A stretch of DNA of 45,849 bases from an uncultured Methylococcaceae bacterium (GTDB lineage: Bacteria > Pseudomonadota > Gammaproteobacteria > Methylococcales > Methylomonadaceae), in contig CAIMEB010000243.1 of the NCBI GenBank assembly GCA_903839855.1, positions 1 to 45,849 of the forward strand. Reading direction: 5' to 3'. How positions within the stretch are numbered: position 1 is the first letter of the stretch; the number at the start of each line of letters is the position of its first letter. Under the pieces are notes generated by a model, which saw only the letters and a program-made list of their open reading frames with translations, searched no databases and was not told the origin of the DNA. Shown piece by piece: positions 36,110-45,670 of this stretch. The position numbers were made by a program, and so were the translations under genes.

Positions 36110-36943
36110 TTAACCTAATAACTCCCAAACTGGTTTAATATTATCTGGCAAAGGTGCCAAGCGTCCTAATTCTACATAAGGATTGCTTGCATTATGAAAA
36201 TCTGAACCCACCGAACCGGTTAACTCAAAACGTATTGCATAATCTGCTGCCAAGCGGATTTCATCTGAATTCATTCGACTAGTAACCACTTCAATGCTTT
36301 GTCCTCCAGCCAATTTAAATTCATTGAGTAATCGCTTCATCCAATTAGCCGTCAGCTTATAGCGCAAGGGATGAGCCAAGACTGCGATTCCGCCTGCTTC
36401 AGTAATCCAACTGACAGCCAATTTAAGATCTGCCCAAGGCGTAGATACATAGGCGGGCTTACCTTTGGCTAAATATCGATCAAAGGCTTCTTGCTGGGTA
36501 GACACATGATTTTGCGATAATAGAAAATCTGCAAAGTGTGTTCTTGTAATCATACCTTCCCCTGCTGCTTTTTTAACAGCGTCAAATGCTCCCGGAATGT
36601 GTTTCTTCTCTAGTTTTAAAGCCATCTGTTCAGCACGCGCTAAACGCATCGATTGTAAGTTATGTGTTGCTTCTGCCAAGGGTGGATAATTCGGATTTAT
36701 GCCTAAACCAACAATATGGAAACACTGATTCTGCCAATTCGTTGATAGCTCAATACCCGCAATAAAATTAATACCTATTGCATCTGCACACAACCTGGCC
36801 TCAATCAAACCAGCGGTCGTATCGTGATCAGTCAATGAAAGGTAGGTGACGCCTTGCTGATGAGCACGATGCACTAGCTCTGTTGGCGATAAGGCGCCGT
36901 CAGAAGCGGTGGAATGGCAATGTAAATCGTAAAGTTGGGTCAT
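36110..36943 (-). CDS. PHP-domain phosphoesterase (RNase AM/YciV-like)
   Basis: A 277-residue PHP-domain protein with metal ligands visible: H8-C-H10, D15, D39-H40-D41 in SLTDHDTTAGL, a GIELS motif near residue 65, AVLAHPLRYK near 190, and GSDFH near 250. Homologues (E. coli YciV/TrpH, now RNase AM) remove nucleotides from the 5' end of short RNAs and act on 3',5'-nucleoside bisphosphates. The name trpH is common but does not imply a Trp role. It lies between a flippase and an ABC exporter, which is probably coincidental. Confidence 0.92.
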   Translation of the reverse strand: MTQLYDLHCHSTASDGALSPTELVHRAHQQGVTYLSLTDHDTTAGLIEARLCADAIGINFIAGIELSTNWQNQCFHIVGLGINPNYPPLAEATHNLQSMRLARAEQMALKLEKKHIPGAFDAVKKAAGEGMITRTHFADFLLSQNHVSTQQEAFDRYLAKGKPAYVSTPWADLKLAVSWITEAGGIAVLAHPLRYKLTANWMKRLLNEFKLAGGQSIEVVTSRMNSDEIRLAADYAIRFELTGSVGSDFHNASNPYVELGRLAPLPDNIKPVWELLG

Positions 36944-36997
36944 ATTAAGAATGATAAAGGCAAAAAATAAAAGGCAAACGAGATTATTTACATCATT

Positions 36998-38788
36998 TTA
37001 TTGATATTCGCCATAGAGTTTTGCGTACAAACCTTTATTTTGAATTAATGTTTCGTGTCTCCCTTGTTCACAAATAACACCCTGCTCAAACACATAAACA
37101 TGATCTGCCTGTTTAACTGCACTTAAGCGGTGGGCAATGATAATCGTGGTACGATCTTTTAAAAAGTTAGCCATTGCCTGATGTAATTTATACTCCGTTT
37201 CACTATCCAGTGCCGAAGTCGCCTCATCCAAGATCACTACTTTAGGATCAGCAATTACCATCCGGGCAATCGCCATCCGTTGTCTCTGGCCTCCTGAAAG
37301 CCGCATCCCTAATCGCCCTACTACCGTATCCAGGCCCTGCTCTAAGTCTTTAACGGCATCCATTAATTGCGCTATCGCCAGGGCTTTCCATAATACTTCA
37401 TCACTCACTGATTTGCCCAACGTCAAGTTAGCTCGAATCGTATCATTAAATAGCACAGGATGCTGTAGTACCGTCACTACATTTTCTCTGACGACCTCCA
37501 AACCTATTTGCTCAATGGGCACATTATCAAAGCTTATTTGCCCTTGACTAGGCAAATAAAGTCCTATCAACGTTTGTATCAGGGTAGACTTACCTCCGCC
37601 ACTTGCCCCGACTAAAGCTACCTTCTCACCCGCCTTAATCTTTAACTGAATACCATTAAGAATAGTTTCTTCGCCATAACTAAAGTGTAAATTATCGACA
37701 CGAATAGCAACCGTTTTTTTATTCAGAAACGGATTTTTAAGATGCGGATAATAGGGTTCCTGTTTTAAGGCATTTAAACGGTTGATACGGACTAGCGCCG
37801 CTTTAGCTGCATAAAAAGCATATTGTATTCCTAGAATTTCTTGTACAGGTGCCATCATAAACCAAAGATAACCGAATACGGCAAGCATTTCACCAATACT
37901 CAGATCAGAATAAAACACCATCAACATAGCGCAAGCACGAAATATATCAAAGCCAAACAGAAAAACTAAAAAACTCAACCGTGAAGCGGCATCACTTTTC
38001 CACGCATAAGCCGCTGAAAATTCATTAACGGATCGGGCTGACTCAATCAACTGTTGACAATAATGCTGTTCTCGGTTACTGGCGCGAATTTGATGAATTG
38101 CTTCTAATGTTTCGGTCAGTGATTGCTGAAATATCTCATAAGCAGAATTTTCTTTAGACTTAAGATCTTTAACTCGTGAGCCAACTACCCGCGTAAAATA
38201 AATAACAACTGGATTTAAAAGCATAATAAACAAACCCAGTTGCCAGTGCATCCAAAGCAGAATTACAGCGGTTCCTATAATTGTTAATACTCCGACTAGC
38301 AGTTTACTGACCGTTGTACCAATAAAAGTATCGATCGTATCCAGATCTTTTACTAAATGACTAACCACTGTTCCTGTGCCTAGGCTTTCGTATTCAGCCA
38401 TAGAGATAGTCTGTAAATGACTGATCATATTCCTGCGAATACGAAAAATAATATCTTTAGAAATACAGGAAAAGTGTCGAGCCTGAATAATGTTAAAAAT
38501 ACTGGCGATTACTCTAAGTAATAAACTGAGTACCAGGATAACTGTGATATAAAGAATAGGTAGATGCCATTCAGAGGGAAACAAAGGATTGATCAGTTTA
38601 ATTACCCAGCCCGGCTTGTTAAGTAGAACCTCATCAACCAGCAACGGCATAAGTAAGGGCACAGGAACACTGACAATGGTAGCTAAAATCGCTATAATAT
38701 GGGAAAGAATCAGTGCTTTTTTATGCTCTAATGCAATCTTATAAATCGCATACCATGTATAGGTTTGTTGTTTCTGTTTAAATTGCAC
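36998..38788 (-). CDS. ABC exporter, fused permease and ATPase (MsbA-like)
   Basis: A 596-residue half-transporter. Residues 1-340 hold six transmembrane helices of the type I exporter fold, with an early VPVPLLMPLLVDEVLL segment. Residues of about 355-596 are the ATPase: Walker A GASGGGKST near 395, Q-loop LQHPVLFND, signature LSGGQRQRMAIARM, Walker B VVILDEATSALD and the switch IIAHRLS. It would work as a homodimer in the inner membrane. The substrate (lipid, peptide or drug) is not decidable. The PHP gene follows 54 bases later. Confidence 0.93.
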   Translation of the reverse strand: MQFKQKQQTYTWYAIYKIALEHKKALILSHIIAILATIVSVPVPLLMPLLVDEVLLNKPGWVIKLINPLFPSEWHLPILYITVILVLSLLLRVIASIFNIIQARHFSCISKDIIFRIRRNMISHLQTISMAEYESLGTGTVVSHLVKDLDTIDTFIGTTVSKLLVGVLTIIGTAVILLWMHWQLGLFIMLLNPVVIYFTRVVGSRVKDLKSKENSAYEIFQQSLTETLEAIHQIRASNREQHYCQQLIESARSVNEFSAAYAWKSDAASRLSFLVFLFGFDIFRACAMLMVFYSDLSIGEMLAVFGYLWFMMAPVQEILGIQYAFYAAKAALVRINRLNALKQEPYYPHLKNPFLNKKTVAIRVDNLHFSYGEETILNGIQLKIKAGEKVALVGASGGGKSTLIQTLIGLYLPSQGQISFDNVPIEQIGLEVVRENVVTVLQHPVLFNDTIRANLTLGKSVSDEVLWKALAIAQLMDAVKDLEQGLDTVVGRLGMRLSGGQRQRMAIARMVIADPKVVILDEATSALDSETEYKLHQAMANFLKDRTTIIIAHRLSAVKQADHVYVFEQGVICEQGRHETLIQNKGLYAKLYGEYQ

Positions 38789-39158
38789 GTTGGAGAAGAG
38801 AAAAAGTTAATTGACTGACAAAGGATGATTGTAACATCTTGTCTTCATAATATTAAATCTCCGATTACTGTGAAAGATACCACAAATGGCGAGAAAAATT
38901 CTGACCCTAATGCACGAACCCCCACGTTTATTGAAAAACTTCTGACCTTGAGCATCTACAGGTCTTTTTACCAATCCTTGGGCTACCCACTTTTACATTC
39001 CTGTTCTAAAGAGACTGGGTTTTTCAGACAAAATGGATAAATATTTAAAACCAAGTAAACTGGAAAATGAAGTATGTCGAAATAACCCGATACCTATCGG
39101 CGTAATTCTGGTAGTATCTTAGGCAATCGCTAAAAAGCAGCCCTACGGAATCCGATTT
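38789..39158. other. gene-free stretch before the minor pilin operon
   Basis: Divergent region of about 370 bases between the ABC exporter and the pilin cluster. A 71-codon frame at 38825-39040 has no family resemblance, no ribosome site and atypical composition, and I do not accept it. A palindrome, CCGATA-CC-TATCGG at 39087-39100, lies about 60 bases before fimT/fimU and could be a regulator site. The operon promoter should be here, but no convincing -35/-10 pair was seen. Confidence 0.45.
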
Positions 39159-39752
39159 ATGTCGTCTCTAGTTGAGGATACCCCAGGGTTCACTCTGGTG
39201 GAATTGTTGATTACCGTCATTATTGCAGGCATTCTTTTGGGTCTGGCAGTACCTGGTTTTTCTGATCTTGTCGTGAAGTATCGTTTAATTACCGTGACGA
39301 ATGATTTTGTAACCGCCTTGAACTTTGCACGAAGCGAATCCATTAAACGGAGTCAACAAGTGGTTGTCAGAAAAGTCAGTACTCAGTGGGAAGGGGGTTG
39401 GCAAGTTTTTGTTGATATTGATCGTTCGACGACCGCCAGACAAAATGTAATGGATGCAACTGATATTCTCCTGAGAGTTGATCCTGCTTTGCCAATCGCC
39501 CTTACCTTAAGGGGGAATAGTAGTTTTCTTAACTTTATTCGCTTTCAACCTGACGGGGGCAGCAGTAGTTTTGGGAGTTTTGTGCTCTGTGATAACCGGG
39601 AGGGTAAAAATATACCACAAGCCAATACAGCTAAATTGATCACGGTGAATGCAGCCGGACGGTTACATTTGGGGCTTGATGCCAATAAAAATGGAATTCC
39701 CGAAAAAGATGATGGAACAGAAATTGTCTCCTGTACGGTCTCGCCGTTTTAG
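39159..39752 (+). CDS. minor pilin of the GspH/FimT/FimU type
   Basis: A 197-residue pseudopilin with a short leader ending G10, then F11-T-L-V-E15-L-L and a hydrophobic helix (TVIIAGILLGLAVPGF). The prepilin peptidase PilD should cut after G10. Glu at +5 is present. The C-terminal globular domain fits GspH/FimT (family layout: FARSEAIKR-like FARSESIKRSQQV, then GWQVF). In the pilus tip it would act with PilV, PilW and PilX to start assembly. First gene of the cluster; PilV starts 7 bases after its stop. Confidence 0.93.
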   Translation: MSSLVEDTPGFTLVELLITVIIAGILLGLAVPGFSDLVVKYRLITVTNDFVTALNFARSESIKRSQQVVVRKVSTQWEGGWQVFVDIDRSTTARQNVMDATDILLRVDPALPIALTLRGNSSFLNFIRFQPDGGSSSFGSFVLCDNREGKNIPQANTAKLITVNAAGRLHLGLDANKNGIPEKDDGTEIVSCTVSPF

Positions 39753-39759
39753 CTTGATA

Positions 39760-40236
39760 ATGGCGACTGAGGCGGGTGGTTTTACTTTAATAGAAGTATT
39801 AGTCGCATTGGTGGTGTTAGCGGTTGGTTTACTTGGGCTGGCCGCGTTACAGGTGATGAGTCTTAAATACAACCAAACCGCTTATAACCGTAATCAGGCG
39901 ACCGTAATTGCTTATGACCTGGCTGATAGAATGCGGGCGAATGCGTCTGTGAGCGGAAATTATTTGACGACGACTTTGGCTGAAACTGCGGCTACCTGCA
40001 AATCAGGAAGTACACCCTGTACACAGTGTATTGATCCAACCAATCGGTGCTCACCAACACAATTAGCGGTTAAAGACCTTTATGAATGGCATAGCTTATT
40101 AGTCAATCAACTTCCTAATGGAACGGGTTCTGTCACACAGTCTGGAGCAGTCTACACAATTACTGTTAACTGGGATGATAATCGGGATGGAGTAATTGAT
40201 AACCGTGACCCGACGTTTGCGGTGAGCTTTCAATGA
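39760..40236 (+). CDS. pilV: minor pilin PilV
   Basis: The ATG at 39760 gives a short leader MATEAGG, then FTLIEVLVALVVLAVGLLGLAALQ, with Glu at +5. Longer upstream starts would overlap fimT/fimU without a proper leader. The product has 158 residues, with a four-Cys loop (CKSGSTPCTQCIDPTNRC) in the globular part. PilV is a core minor pilin that helps form the priming complex. The last four bases overlap the pilW start (ATGA). Confidence 0.93.
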   Translation: MATEAGGFTLIEVLVALVVLAVGLLGLAALQVMSLKYNQTAYNRNQATVIAYDLADRMRANASVSGNYLTTTLAETAATCKSGSTPCTQCIDPTNRCSPTQLAVKDLYEWHSLLVNQLPNGTGSVTQSGAVYTITVNWDDNRDGVIDNRDPTFAVSFQ

Positions 40237-40937
40237 GCTTCAGGCGAGGGAACCGTAACGTTTTTTCTCGACAACAGGGATTTTCTTTAATAGAGATTAT
40301 GATTGCCTTACTGATCAGTGTATTTTTATTGCTGGGGGTTATTCAAACATTTATCAACGCGCAAACCACTTACCGTTTGCAGGAAAGCATGTCCAGAATG
40401 CAAGAAAGTGGTTCTCTGGCGTTGGAGATTATTGGCCGGGATTTAAGAGTAACGGGCTATTGGGGCTGTATGAAAGGTTCGACTGGAGATTTATTCGGGA
40501 CTGATGCGACAATTACTTTAAAAGCGGCTTTTGTCAGTAGCCCAACCGGTGGCTGTGGTGGTGTGATTGATAAAACCATGGCGTATTACCTCGCAAAAAC
40601 ATCAACTATCGTTTATGTCATTGTTAACGGGGTGTTACGGAAAAACACGAACAATCAAAATAATGACTTGATTGAAGGCGTTGAAGCGATACAGTTTTTG
40701 TATGGTGAAGACACCAATGGAGATCATGCTGTAAATGACTATGTGTTAGCCAATCAAGTACTTAATTGGGAGCATGTAATCAGTGTGCGGGTGTTTATAC
40801 TCATCACCAGTCTTGAAGATAATCTCACAGCTCAACCAGTTTTATACTTCTTTAATTCCATAACAACACTGCCGACAGATCGTCACTTAAGGCGGGTTTT
40901 TAGTGCAACCTTTGCACTCCGAAATCGTCTGCCTTAA
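40233..40937 (+). CDS. pilW: minor pilin PilW
   Basis: A 234-residue pseudopilin. The leader MSFRRGNRNVFSRQQG is followed by FSLIEIMIALLISVFLLLGVIQTF, with Glu at +5. The globular region has the PilW blocks LQESMSRMQESGSLALEIIGRDLRVTGYWGC and VEAIQFLYGEDTN. It is somewhat shorter than the Pseudomonas protein (about 274). It is translationally coupled to pilV and followed by pilX after 8 bases. Confidence 0.92.
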   Translation: MSFRRGNRNVFSRQQGFSLIEIMIALLISVFLLLGVIQTFINAQTTYRLQESMSRMQESGSLALEIIGRDLRVTGYWGCMKGSTGDLFGTDATITLKAAFVSSPTGGCGGVIDKTMAYYLAKTSTIVYVIVNGVLRKNTNNQNNDLIEGVEAIQFLYGEDTNGDHAVNDYVLANQVLNWEHVISVRVFILITSLEDNLTAQPVLYFFNSITTLPTDRHLRRVFSATFALRNRLP

Positions 40938-40945
40938 GGTATAAA

Positions 40946-41473
40946 ATGCATCAGTCAAAACAATACGGGGTGATATTAATTATTAGTTTGGTAATGTTGT
41001 TATTACTAACCTTGATTGCGGTGTCCGGTATGCAAACAACGACTTTAGAAGAAAAGATAGCGGGTAATAAGCGAAATAGAAACCTTGCCTTTCAGGCAGC
41101 AGAATCATCCTTACGTGAAGCTGAACAATGGATTCAAGGATCAGATACGGCATTTAATCCTTTAAAGTTAAGTAATGGCCCATTTCAGGGAACGGATTGT
41201 TCTAATGGCTTATGCCCAACCACAAATCCTGCCATTTGGGCGGCGGCTGATTTTAATTGGAATCTTAAAGGACGTAGCTATGCGGGTGTTTTACAGTCTA
41301 TTAATCAGCAACCTCGGTATGTCATTGAGTTATTGGAGCAAAAAGTGAACGTGGATTCCAATCGAATGAGTGCTTTGTTTAGGATAACGGCAATGGCTTG
41401 GGGAAGTGATCCAAGTGTGGTTGTTCAATTGCAGAGTCTTTATAATCTGAAGGTTAATTCTTTTGTCTATTAG
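40946..41473 (+). CDS. pilX: minor pilin PilX
   Basis: A 175-residue protein with the PilX pattern: K-Q-Y-G, then VILIISLVMLLLLTLIAVSGMQTTTLEEKIAGNKRNRNLAFQAAE. It lacks Glu at +5, as PilX proteins and GspK normally do, consistent with a tip position. AAGG lies 6 bases before the ATG. The 3' end overlaps the pilY1 start by 11 bases, so the two are coupled. Confidence 0.93.
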   Translation: MHQSKQYGVILIISLVMLLLLTLIAVSGMQTTTLEEKIAGNKRNRNLAFQAAESSLREAEQWIQGSDTAFNPLKLSNGPFQGTDCSNGLCPTTNPAIWAAADFNWNLKGRSYAGVLQSINQQPRYVIELLEQKVNVDSNRMSALFRITAMAWGSDPSVVVQLQSLYNLKVNSFVY

Positions 41474-43607
41474 CGGGTTGATAAAGTGCTGTCTATTCAC
41501 CTTTAGTTTATTTGTTAGTTTGGGTTGCTTTTCAGCGACGATGTTTACCCCTGCGTCTCAGCCAACGGGTTGGTTATCCCGACCGAGTTTAAGTAATAAC
41601 CATCTGTTGTCGAACGCTGAAGTCATCTATCAATTAAATTATGATAAAAACAGTTGGCGGGGCGATATCTTGGCGAAATATATCAATAATCAGGCTGTCG
41701 TGGCGAGTAATGGACCTTGGAACCCGAATACGGCGGGTCTTTTATTGGATGCAGTCAATTATGACACGGGTCGAAAGATAATCACTCGTAATGGCAGCGT
41801 TAATATAGCTTTTAGATGGGCTAATTTATCGACAACCCAACAAGCAAGTATGGGAGATGCGACCACAGGGCCTAAACGGCTTAACTTTGTTCGGGGTGAT
41901 CGCAGTAATGAAGAGCCGTCAGGAGCACTTTATCGAACCCGGGACAGTGTATTAGGTGATATTCTGCATTCGCCCTTAGTGGTCTGGAAACAGGATCTCT
42001 CAACACAACGTCTTTATGTGGGCGCCAATGATGGCATGTTACATGTGTTTAATGCGGCTAATGGGCAAGAGGTCTTTGCGTATATTCCTTCGATGTTAAT
42101 CACTAACTTAAAGAATCTAAGCACCAAACCCTATGTTCATACCTATTTTGTTGATGGGGGAATCGCTTTGGCTAATGTTGATATTTCGGGTGTTATTAAA
42201 ACTATTTTAGTTGGTAGCTTAGGGGCAGGGGGCAAGGGGCTTTATGCCTTGGATGTAACGAATACTACAGCAGTTGATGAGGCGTCAGCGGCCAGTAAAA
42301 TTAAATGGGAAATTACCAACGCTTCAACAGGGTATACGGCGCTGGGCTATACGTATGGCTCCCCTCGTATGGGTAGACTGAATGATGGAACGGCTGTGGC
42401 GATAGTGGGTAATGGTTATTTGAACACCAGTAATGGTCACGCTATTTTGTATCTGATTAATCTGGATACAGGGGGTTTAATCAAAGCCATTGATACGGGC
42501 TCTGGTACGGTATCCAGCCCGAATGGTTTATCAACGCCAACGCTTTTTGATAGTAATGGCGATGGAAAAGTCGATCTGGTTTATGCGGGTGATCTTGATG
42601 GTCATTTGTGGAAATTCAACTTGAGCGGGACGACGCCAAGTCTTTATGCGGTTATTGATAATTCAGGTGGAACCAAGGCATTATTGACGACCTCTCCTTT
42701 ACAAGCTATCACCACAGCACCGGTAGTCATGACACATTCCAGTGGCGTGGGCAGTATGGTCGTCTTTGCAACGGGGCGTTTTTTAACCAGTTCGGATATA
42801 ATAGATACCACACAACATGCCGTTTATGGGGTATGGGATGGCGCTCCAGCTCTCAACACAACCCAGTTAACGCAAACACTGACTGCGGTAACCGACAGTT
42901 TGGGTAAAACTCGCATAGTGACGGCGAATGTGCCCAATTGGACGAGTGGCACTGGTCACCATAATAGCTGGAAAGTCTTGTTACCCGCCGGAGAACAAGT
43001 GACCGGCGAGTTTCCCTTTGAAAGCAATGGCCGCTTTTATTTTATGGCTAGCAACCCAACGACTGTTAATGCCGTACTTCCTAATGGGGCGAGTTGGCTT
43101 TATGAGTTGCAAATGCATTCAGGTGGGTCGCCTGATGCTCTCGTCTTCGATCGTAATAATGATGGTCTCTTTAATACCCTGGATTTGGCAACGGCTTGTA
43201 CACCGACTGCCTTGGTGAGTTGCATTCCGGTGGCAAAGTTAATGGGTGCGGGTGTTTTCTCACAAGCTACGGCGGTTGAAGCCAATGGTTTTGATACCTT
43301 ATTGTTTACTAATCATCCTGATACTGCTTTTGGTGCAGGGTATACCGTTAAGAGTGTCGTTTCTACCGTTAATGGGCGTATAAAAACAACGGTCACCACT
43401 TACAGTAACAATGCCACTTATACCCGTGTCGAAGAGACGTTAAGTAATGGCTTAAAAACTATTACCCAGACTTATCGTAATGGGGTTACGGTTGTGACCA
43501 GCGTGAGTGCCGGGAATGATAGTCAATCAGTGATTACCAGTAGTCCTGGGGAAACTTCTTCGCTAGATAGGTTTGGGCGTCAATCATGGTGGGAGATTTT
43601 TCAATAA
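41463..43607 (+). CDS. pilY1: PilY1-like pilus tip protein, short form lacking the N-terminal vWA region
   Basis: A 714-residue protein starting at TTG (GAAGG about 12 bases before), with a signal sequence at residues 1-25. The body is the PilY1 beta-propeller (RDSVLGDILHSPLVVWK, YVGANDGMLHVFNAANGQEVFAYIPS, GSLGAGGKGLYALDV, YGSPRMGRLNDG). The calcium loop D363-S-N-G-D-G-K-V-D371 is intact, and a second EF-hand-like loop begins at D563 (DRNNDGLFNTLD). Typical PilY1 proteins have about 1,100 or more residues with a von Willebrand A domain ahead of the propeller. That part is absent here, and the overlap with pilX leaves no room for it. A Thr-rich tail (about 640-700) ends in the conserved GRQSWWEIF. 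Confidence 0.9.
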   Translation: MSISGLIKCCLFTFSLFVSLGCFSATMFTPASQPTGWLSRPSLSNNHLLSNAEVIYQLNYDKNSWRGDILAKYINNQAVVASNGPWNPNTAGLLLDAVNYDTGRKIITRNGSVNIAFRWANLSTTQQASMGDATTGPKRLNFVRGDRSNEEPSGALYRTRDSVLGDILHSPLVVWKQDLSTQRLYVGANDGMLHVFNAANGQEVFAYIPSMLITNLKNLSTKPYVHTYFVDGGIALANVDISGVIKTILVGSLGAGGKGLYALDVTNTTAVDEASAASKIKWEITNASTGYTALGYTYGSPRMGRLNDGTAVAIVGNGYLNTSNGHAILYLINLDTGGLIKAIDTGSGTVSSPNGLSTPTLFDSNGDGKVDLVYAGDLDGHLWKFNLSGTTPSLYAVIDNSGGTKALLTTSPLQAITTAPVVMTHSSGVGSMVVFATGRFLTSSDIIDTTQHAVYGVWDGAPALNTTQLTQTLTAVTDSLGKTRIVTANVPNWTSGTGHHNSWKVLLPAGEQVTGEFPFESNGRFYFMASNPTTVNAVLPNGASWLYELQMHSGGSPDALVFDRNNDGLFNTLDLATACTPTALVSCIPVAKLMGAGVFSQATAVEANGFDTLLFTNHPDTAFGAGYTVKSVVSTVNGRIKTTVTTYSNNATYTRVEETLSNGLKTITQTYRNGVTVVTSVSAGNDSQSVITSSPGETSSLDRFGRQSWWEIFQ

Positions 43608-44057
43608 ATGGGTTTTTGCATCAAGAAACAGCTTGCCTTCACCTTAATTGAATTGATGATAGCAGTGGTTATTGTCAGTCTATTAGCGGGTATTGCTTAT
43701 CCCAGTTATCAAGAAATAGTGATGAAGTCTCGACGAACCGATGCAAAAGGGGCGCTAATCGGGTTAGAAAATGCTATGGAAAGACATTTTACTGAAAGTA
43801 ATAGTTATTTAGGGGCTGGTACAGTAAGCGGTAATACCGGAGCACCCTCAGTATTCTTTGCAACCAGTCCGACGCAGGGAAGTGTGGTGTATTATCAATT
43901 AACAATTAGTGAAGCAAGTAGCACGGCTTATTCGTTAGCGGCAACACCGACTGGACTTCAGGCTAAAGATAAATGCGGTATTTTAACGTTAACGAGTACT
44001 GGGGTTAAAGATATTGTGGGTGAGGCGGCTGGTGTTAACGTGGGTAGTTGTTGGTGA
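43608..44057 (+). CDS. pilE: PilE-like minor type IV pilin
   Basis: A 149-residue pilin beginning directly after the pilY1 stop. The leader MGFCIKKQLA is followed by FTLIELMIAVVIVSLLAGIAYPSYQEIVMKSRRTDAKGAL, the usual PilE helix with Glu at +5. The residue before the cleavage site is Ala instead of the near-invariant Gly. The globular domain holds a C-terminal Cys pair (KDKCGIL and GSCW) that should form the pilin disulphide loop. Last gene of the minor pilin unit. Confidence 0.92.
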   Translation: MGFCIKKQLAFTLIELMIAVVIVSLLAGIAYPSYQEIVMKSRRTDAKGALIGLENAMERHFTESNSYLGAGTVSGNTGAPSVFFATSPTQGSVVYYQLTISEASSTAYSLAATPTGLQAKDKCGILTLTSTGVKDIVGEAAGVNVGSCW

Positions 44058-44268
44058 CTACAGACTGAACTGAATTTTATCCCTGGAAGGCCGCTATATG
44101 TCCTCGTTTCTGGCATTAATACAACTTTGAATAAATATTGTAGAGAAGCCTGTTTTTCAAGTCATTTCGATTTTCTATTAACAAAGGTTTATAGGATAAT
44201 AGCCACTTGTTAAATCAAACTATCAAGCAAAATAAAGTAGCTTGTACAAATATTACGAGTGAGGATTC

Positions 44269-45435
44269 ATGAAGATAGCAGTCGCGGGTACGGGTTATGT
44301 GGGACTTTCAATGGCAGTGTTGTTATCTCAGCACAATGAAGTGGTTGCTCTTGATATCGTTCCAGAAAAAGTGGCTCTGTTAAATCAGAGGCAATCGCCT
44401 ATAGAAGATACCGAAATTGAGGACTATCTAAGTCACAAGGTTCTTAATTTTAGAGCGACACTGGATAAGCACGAAGCCTATATCAATGCAGATTTTGTCA
44501 TCATAGCAACACCAACGGATTATGATCCTGAGACCAGTTATTTCAATACCCGCTCAATTGAAGCAGTGATACAGGATGTTTTGAGTATTAATCCGGCGGC
44601 TGCGATGATCATTAAGTCAACAGTACCGGTCGGTTATACAGCGAAGACGAAAGCCGAATTTAATTGTGATAATCTTATTTTTTCACCCGAATTTCTTCGT
44701 GAAGGTCGGGCGCTTTATGACAATCTACATCCTTCACGTATTGTAGTGGGCGAGAAGTCCGAACGAGCACAAACGTTTGCTAATTTACTTCAACAAGGTG
44801 CTGTCAAACAAAGCATAGATGTTTTATTAACGGGTTCAACAGAAGCAGAAGCAATCAAGTTGTTTGCTAATACTTATCTGGCGATGCGGGTGGCTTATTT
44901 TAATGAGTTGGATACCTATGCGGCTACGCATGGCCTGGATACCAAGGAAATTATCCAGGGGGTCAGCCTGGATCCACGTATCGGTGATTTTTATAATAAT
45001 CCATCCTTTGGTTATGGCGGGTATTGTTTACCTAAAGATACTAAACAATTACTGGCTAATTATCAAAATGTACCCCAGAACTTAATGCACGCAATTGTTG
45101 AAGCCAATTCAACCCGCAAGGATTTTATTGCTGATAGTATTCTTAAGCTTAAACCTAAAGTAGTGGGCATTCATCGCCTCATCATGAAAGCAGGCTCGGA
45201 TAATTTTAGAGCCTCCAGTATTCAAGGGATTATGAAACGGATCAAGGCAAAAGGCGTTGAAGTTATTGTCTACGAGCCAGTGATTGAAGAAGCAAGGTTT
45301 TTTGGTTCTAGAGTTATTAATGATATTGTTCAATTTAAACATGAAGCCGATGTCATTGTTGCTAACCGGATTACCGATGATCTTGAAGATGTTGTACACA
45401 AAGTCTATAGTCGTGATTTATACGGCAAAGATTAA
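44269..45435 (+). CDS. ugd: UDP-glucose 6-dehydrogenase
   Basis: A 388-residue enzyme that oxidises UDP-glucose to UDP-glucuronate in two NAD-dependent steps. The NAD motif is G7-T-G-Y-V-G12. Other conserved residues are K197 and N201 ([19 protein letters not shown]) and the catalytic C253 in [14 protein letters not shown]. The length fits the short (E. coli-type) family. A GAGG site lies about 7 bases before the ATG. UDP-glucuronate supplies acidic polysaccharides, or L-Ara4N for lipid A in strains with arn genes. It is 212 bases beyond pilE and probably a separate unit. Confidence 0.96.
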   Translation: MKIAVAGTGYVGLSMAVLLSQHNEVVALDIVPEKVALLNQRQSPIEDTEIEDYLSHKVLNFRATLDKHEAYINADFVIIATPTDYDPETSYFNTRSIEAVIQDVLSINPAAAMIIKSTVPVGYTAKTKAEFNCDNLIFSPEFLREGRALYDNLHPSRIVVGEKSERAQTFANLLQQGAVKQSIDVLLTGSTEAEAIKLFANTYLAMRVAYFNELDTYAATHGLDTKEIIQGVSLDPRIGDFYNNPSFGYGGYCLPKDTKQLLANYQNVPQNLMHAIVEANSTRKDFIADSILKLKPKVVGIHRLIMKAGSDNFRASSIQGIMKRIKAKGVEVIVYEPVIEEARFFGSRVINDIVQFKHEADVIVANRITDDLEDVVHKVYSRDLYGKD

Positions 45436-45469
45436 TCGGTTTTGATTGTTCGTATCAAGGAATTATTAC

Positions 45470-45670
45470 TTAGCGCCCAAGCCCATCAAGGTTTCCGGCG
45501 CTTTTTGCGAATACCTCATGGCTGTTTGCAGAGCAGGTATTAGGTTTAATGGCAGTAAAGTAATATAAGGTTTTACGGACACTGGCCTCCTGTGCTTCTT
45601 TTGGTTTGATAACCGCCTCGGCGATAGTTTTAGTTTCGGTTAAGGCTTCCTGTTTATTACGACAATAAAG
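45470..45670 (-). pseudogene. possible decayed gene fragment
   Basis: The minus strand is open from about 45670 to the TAA at 45472-45470 and reads like a real protein C-terminus: EALTETKTIAEAVIKPKEAQ, later TLYYFTAIKPNTCSANSHEVFAKSAG. No start codon is present. A second frame just upstream (about 45685-45760) also reads protein-like (FIFRICDRAEYILFPK) but ends in a stop, as if a frameshift had split one gene. The family is not recognised. It is wedged between ugd and an IS630-type element, so decay after insertion is plausible. Confidence 0.4.

Noticed and set aside
34594-38788. Capsule or O-antigen locus around the flippase and ABC exporter
   Set aside because: No glycosyltransferase, polymerase or nucleotide-sugar gene is adjacent (ugd is 5 kb away beyond the pilin cluster), so a complete polysaccharide locus is not supported.
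38825-39040. 71-codon plus-strand frame before the minor pilin operon
   Set aside because: It has no ribosome site, no recognisable family, and a composition unlike its neighbours; it is more likely chance in the divergent intergenic region.
39087-39100. Palindrome CCGATACCTATCGG as a proven operator
   Set aside because: A single 6-bp half-site pair is easily found by chance, so it is mentioned only as a possible site within the intergenic entry.
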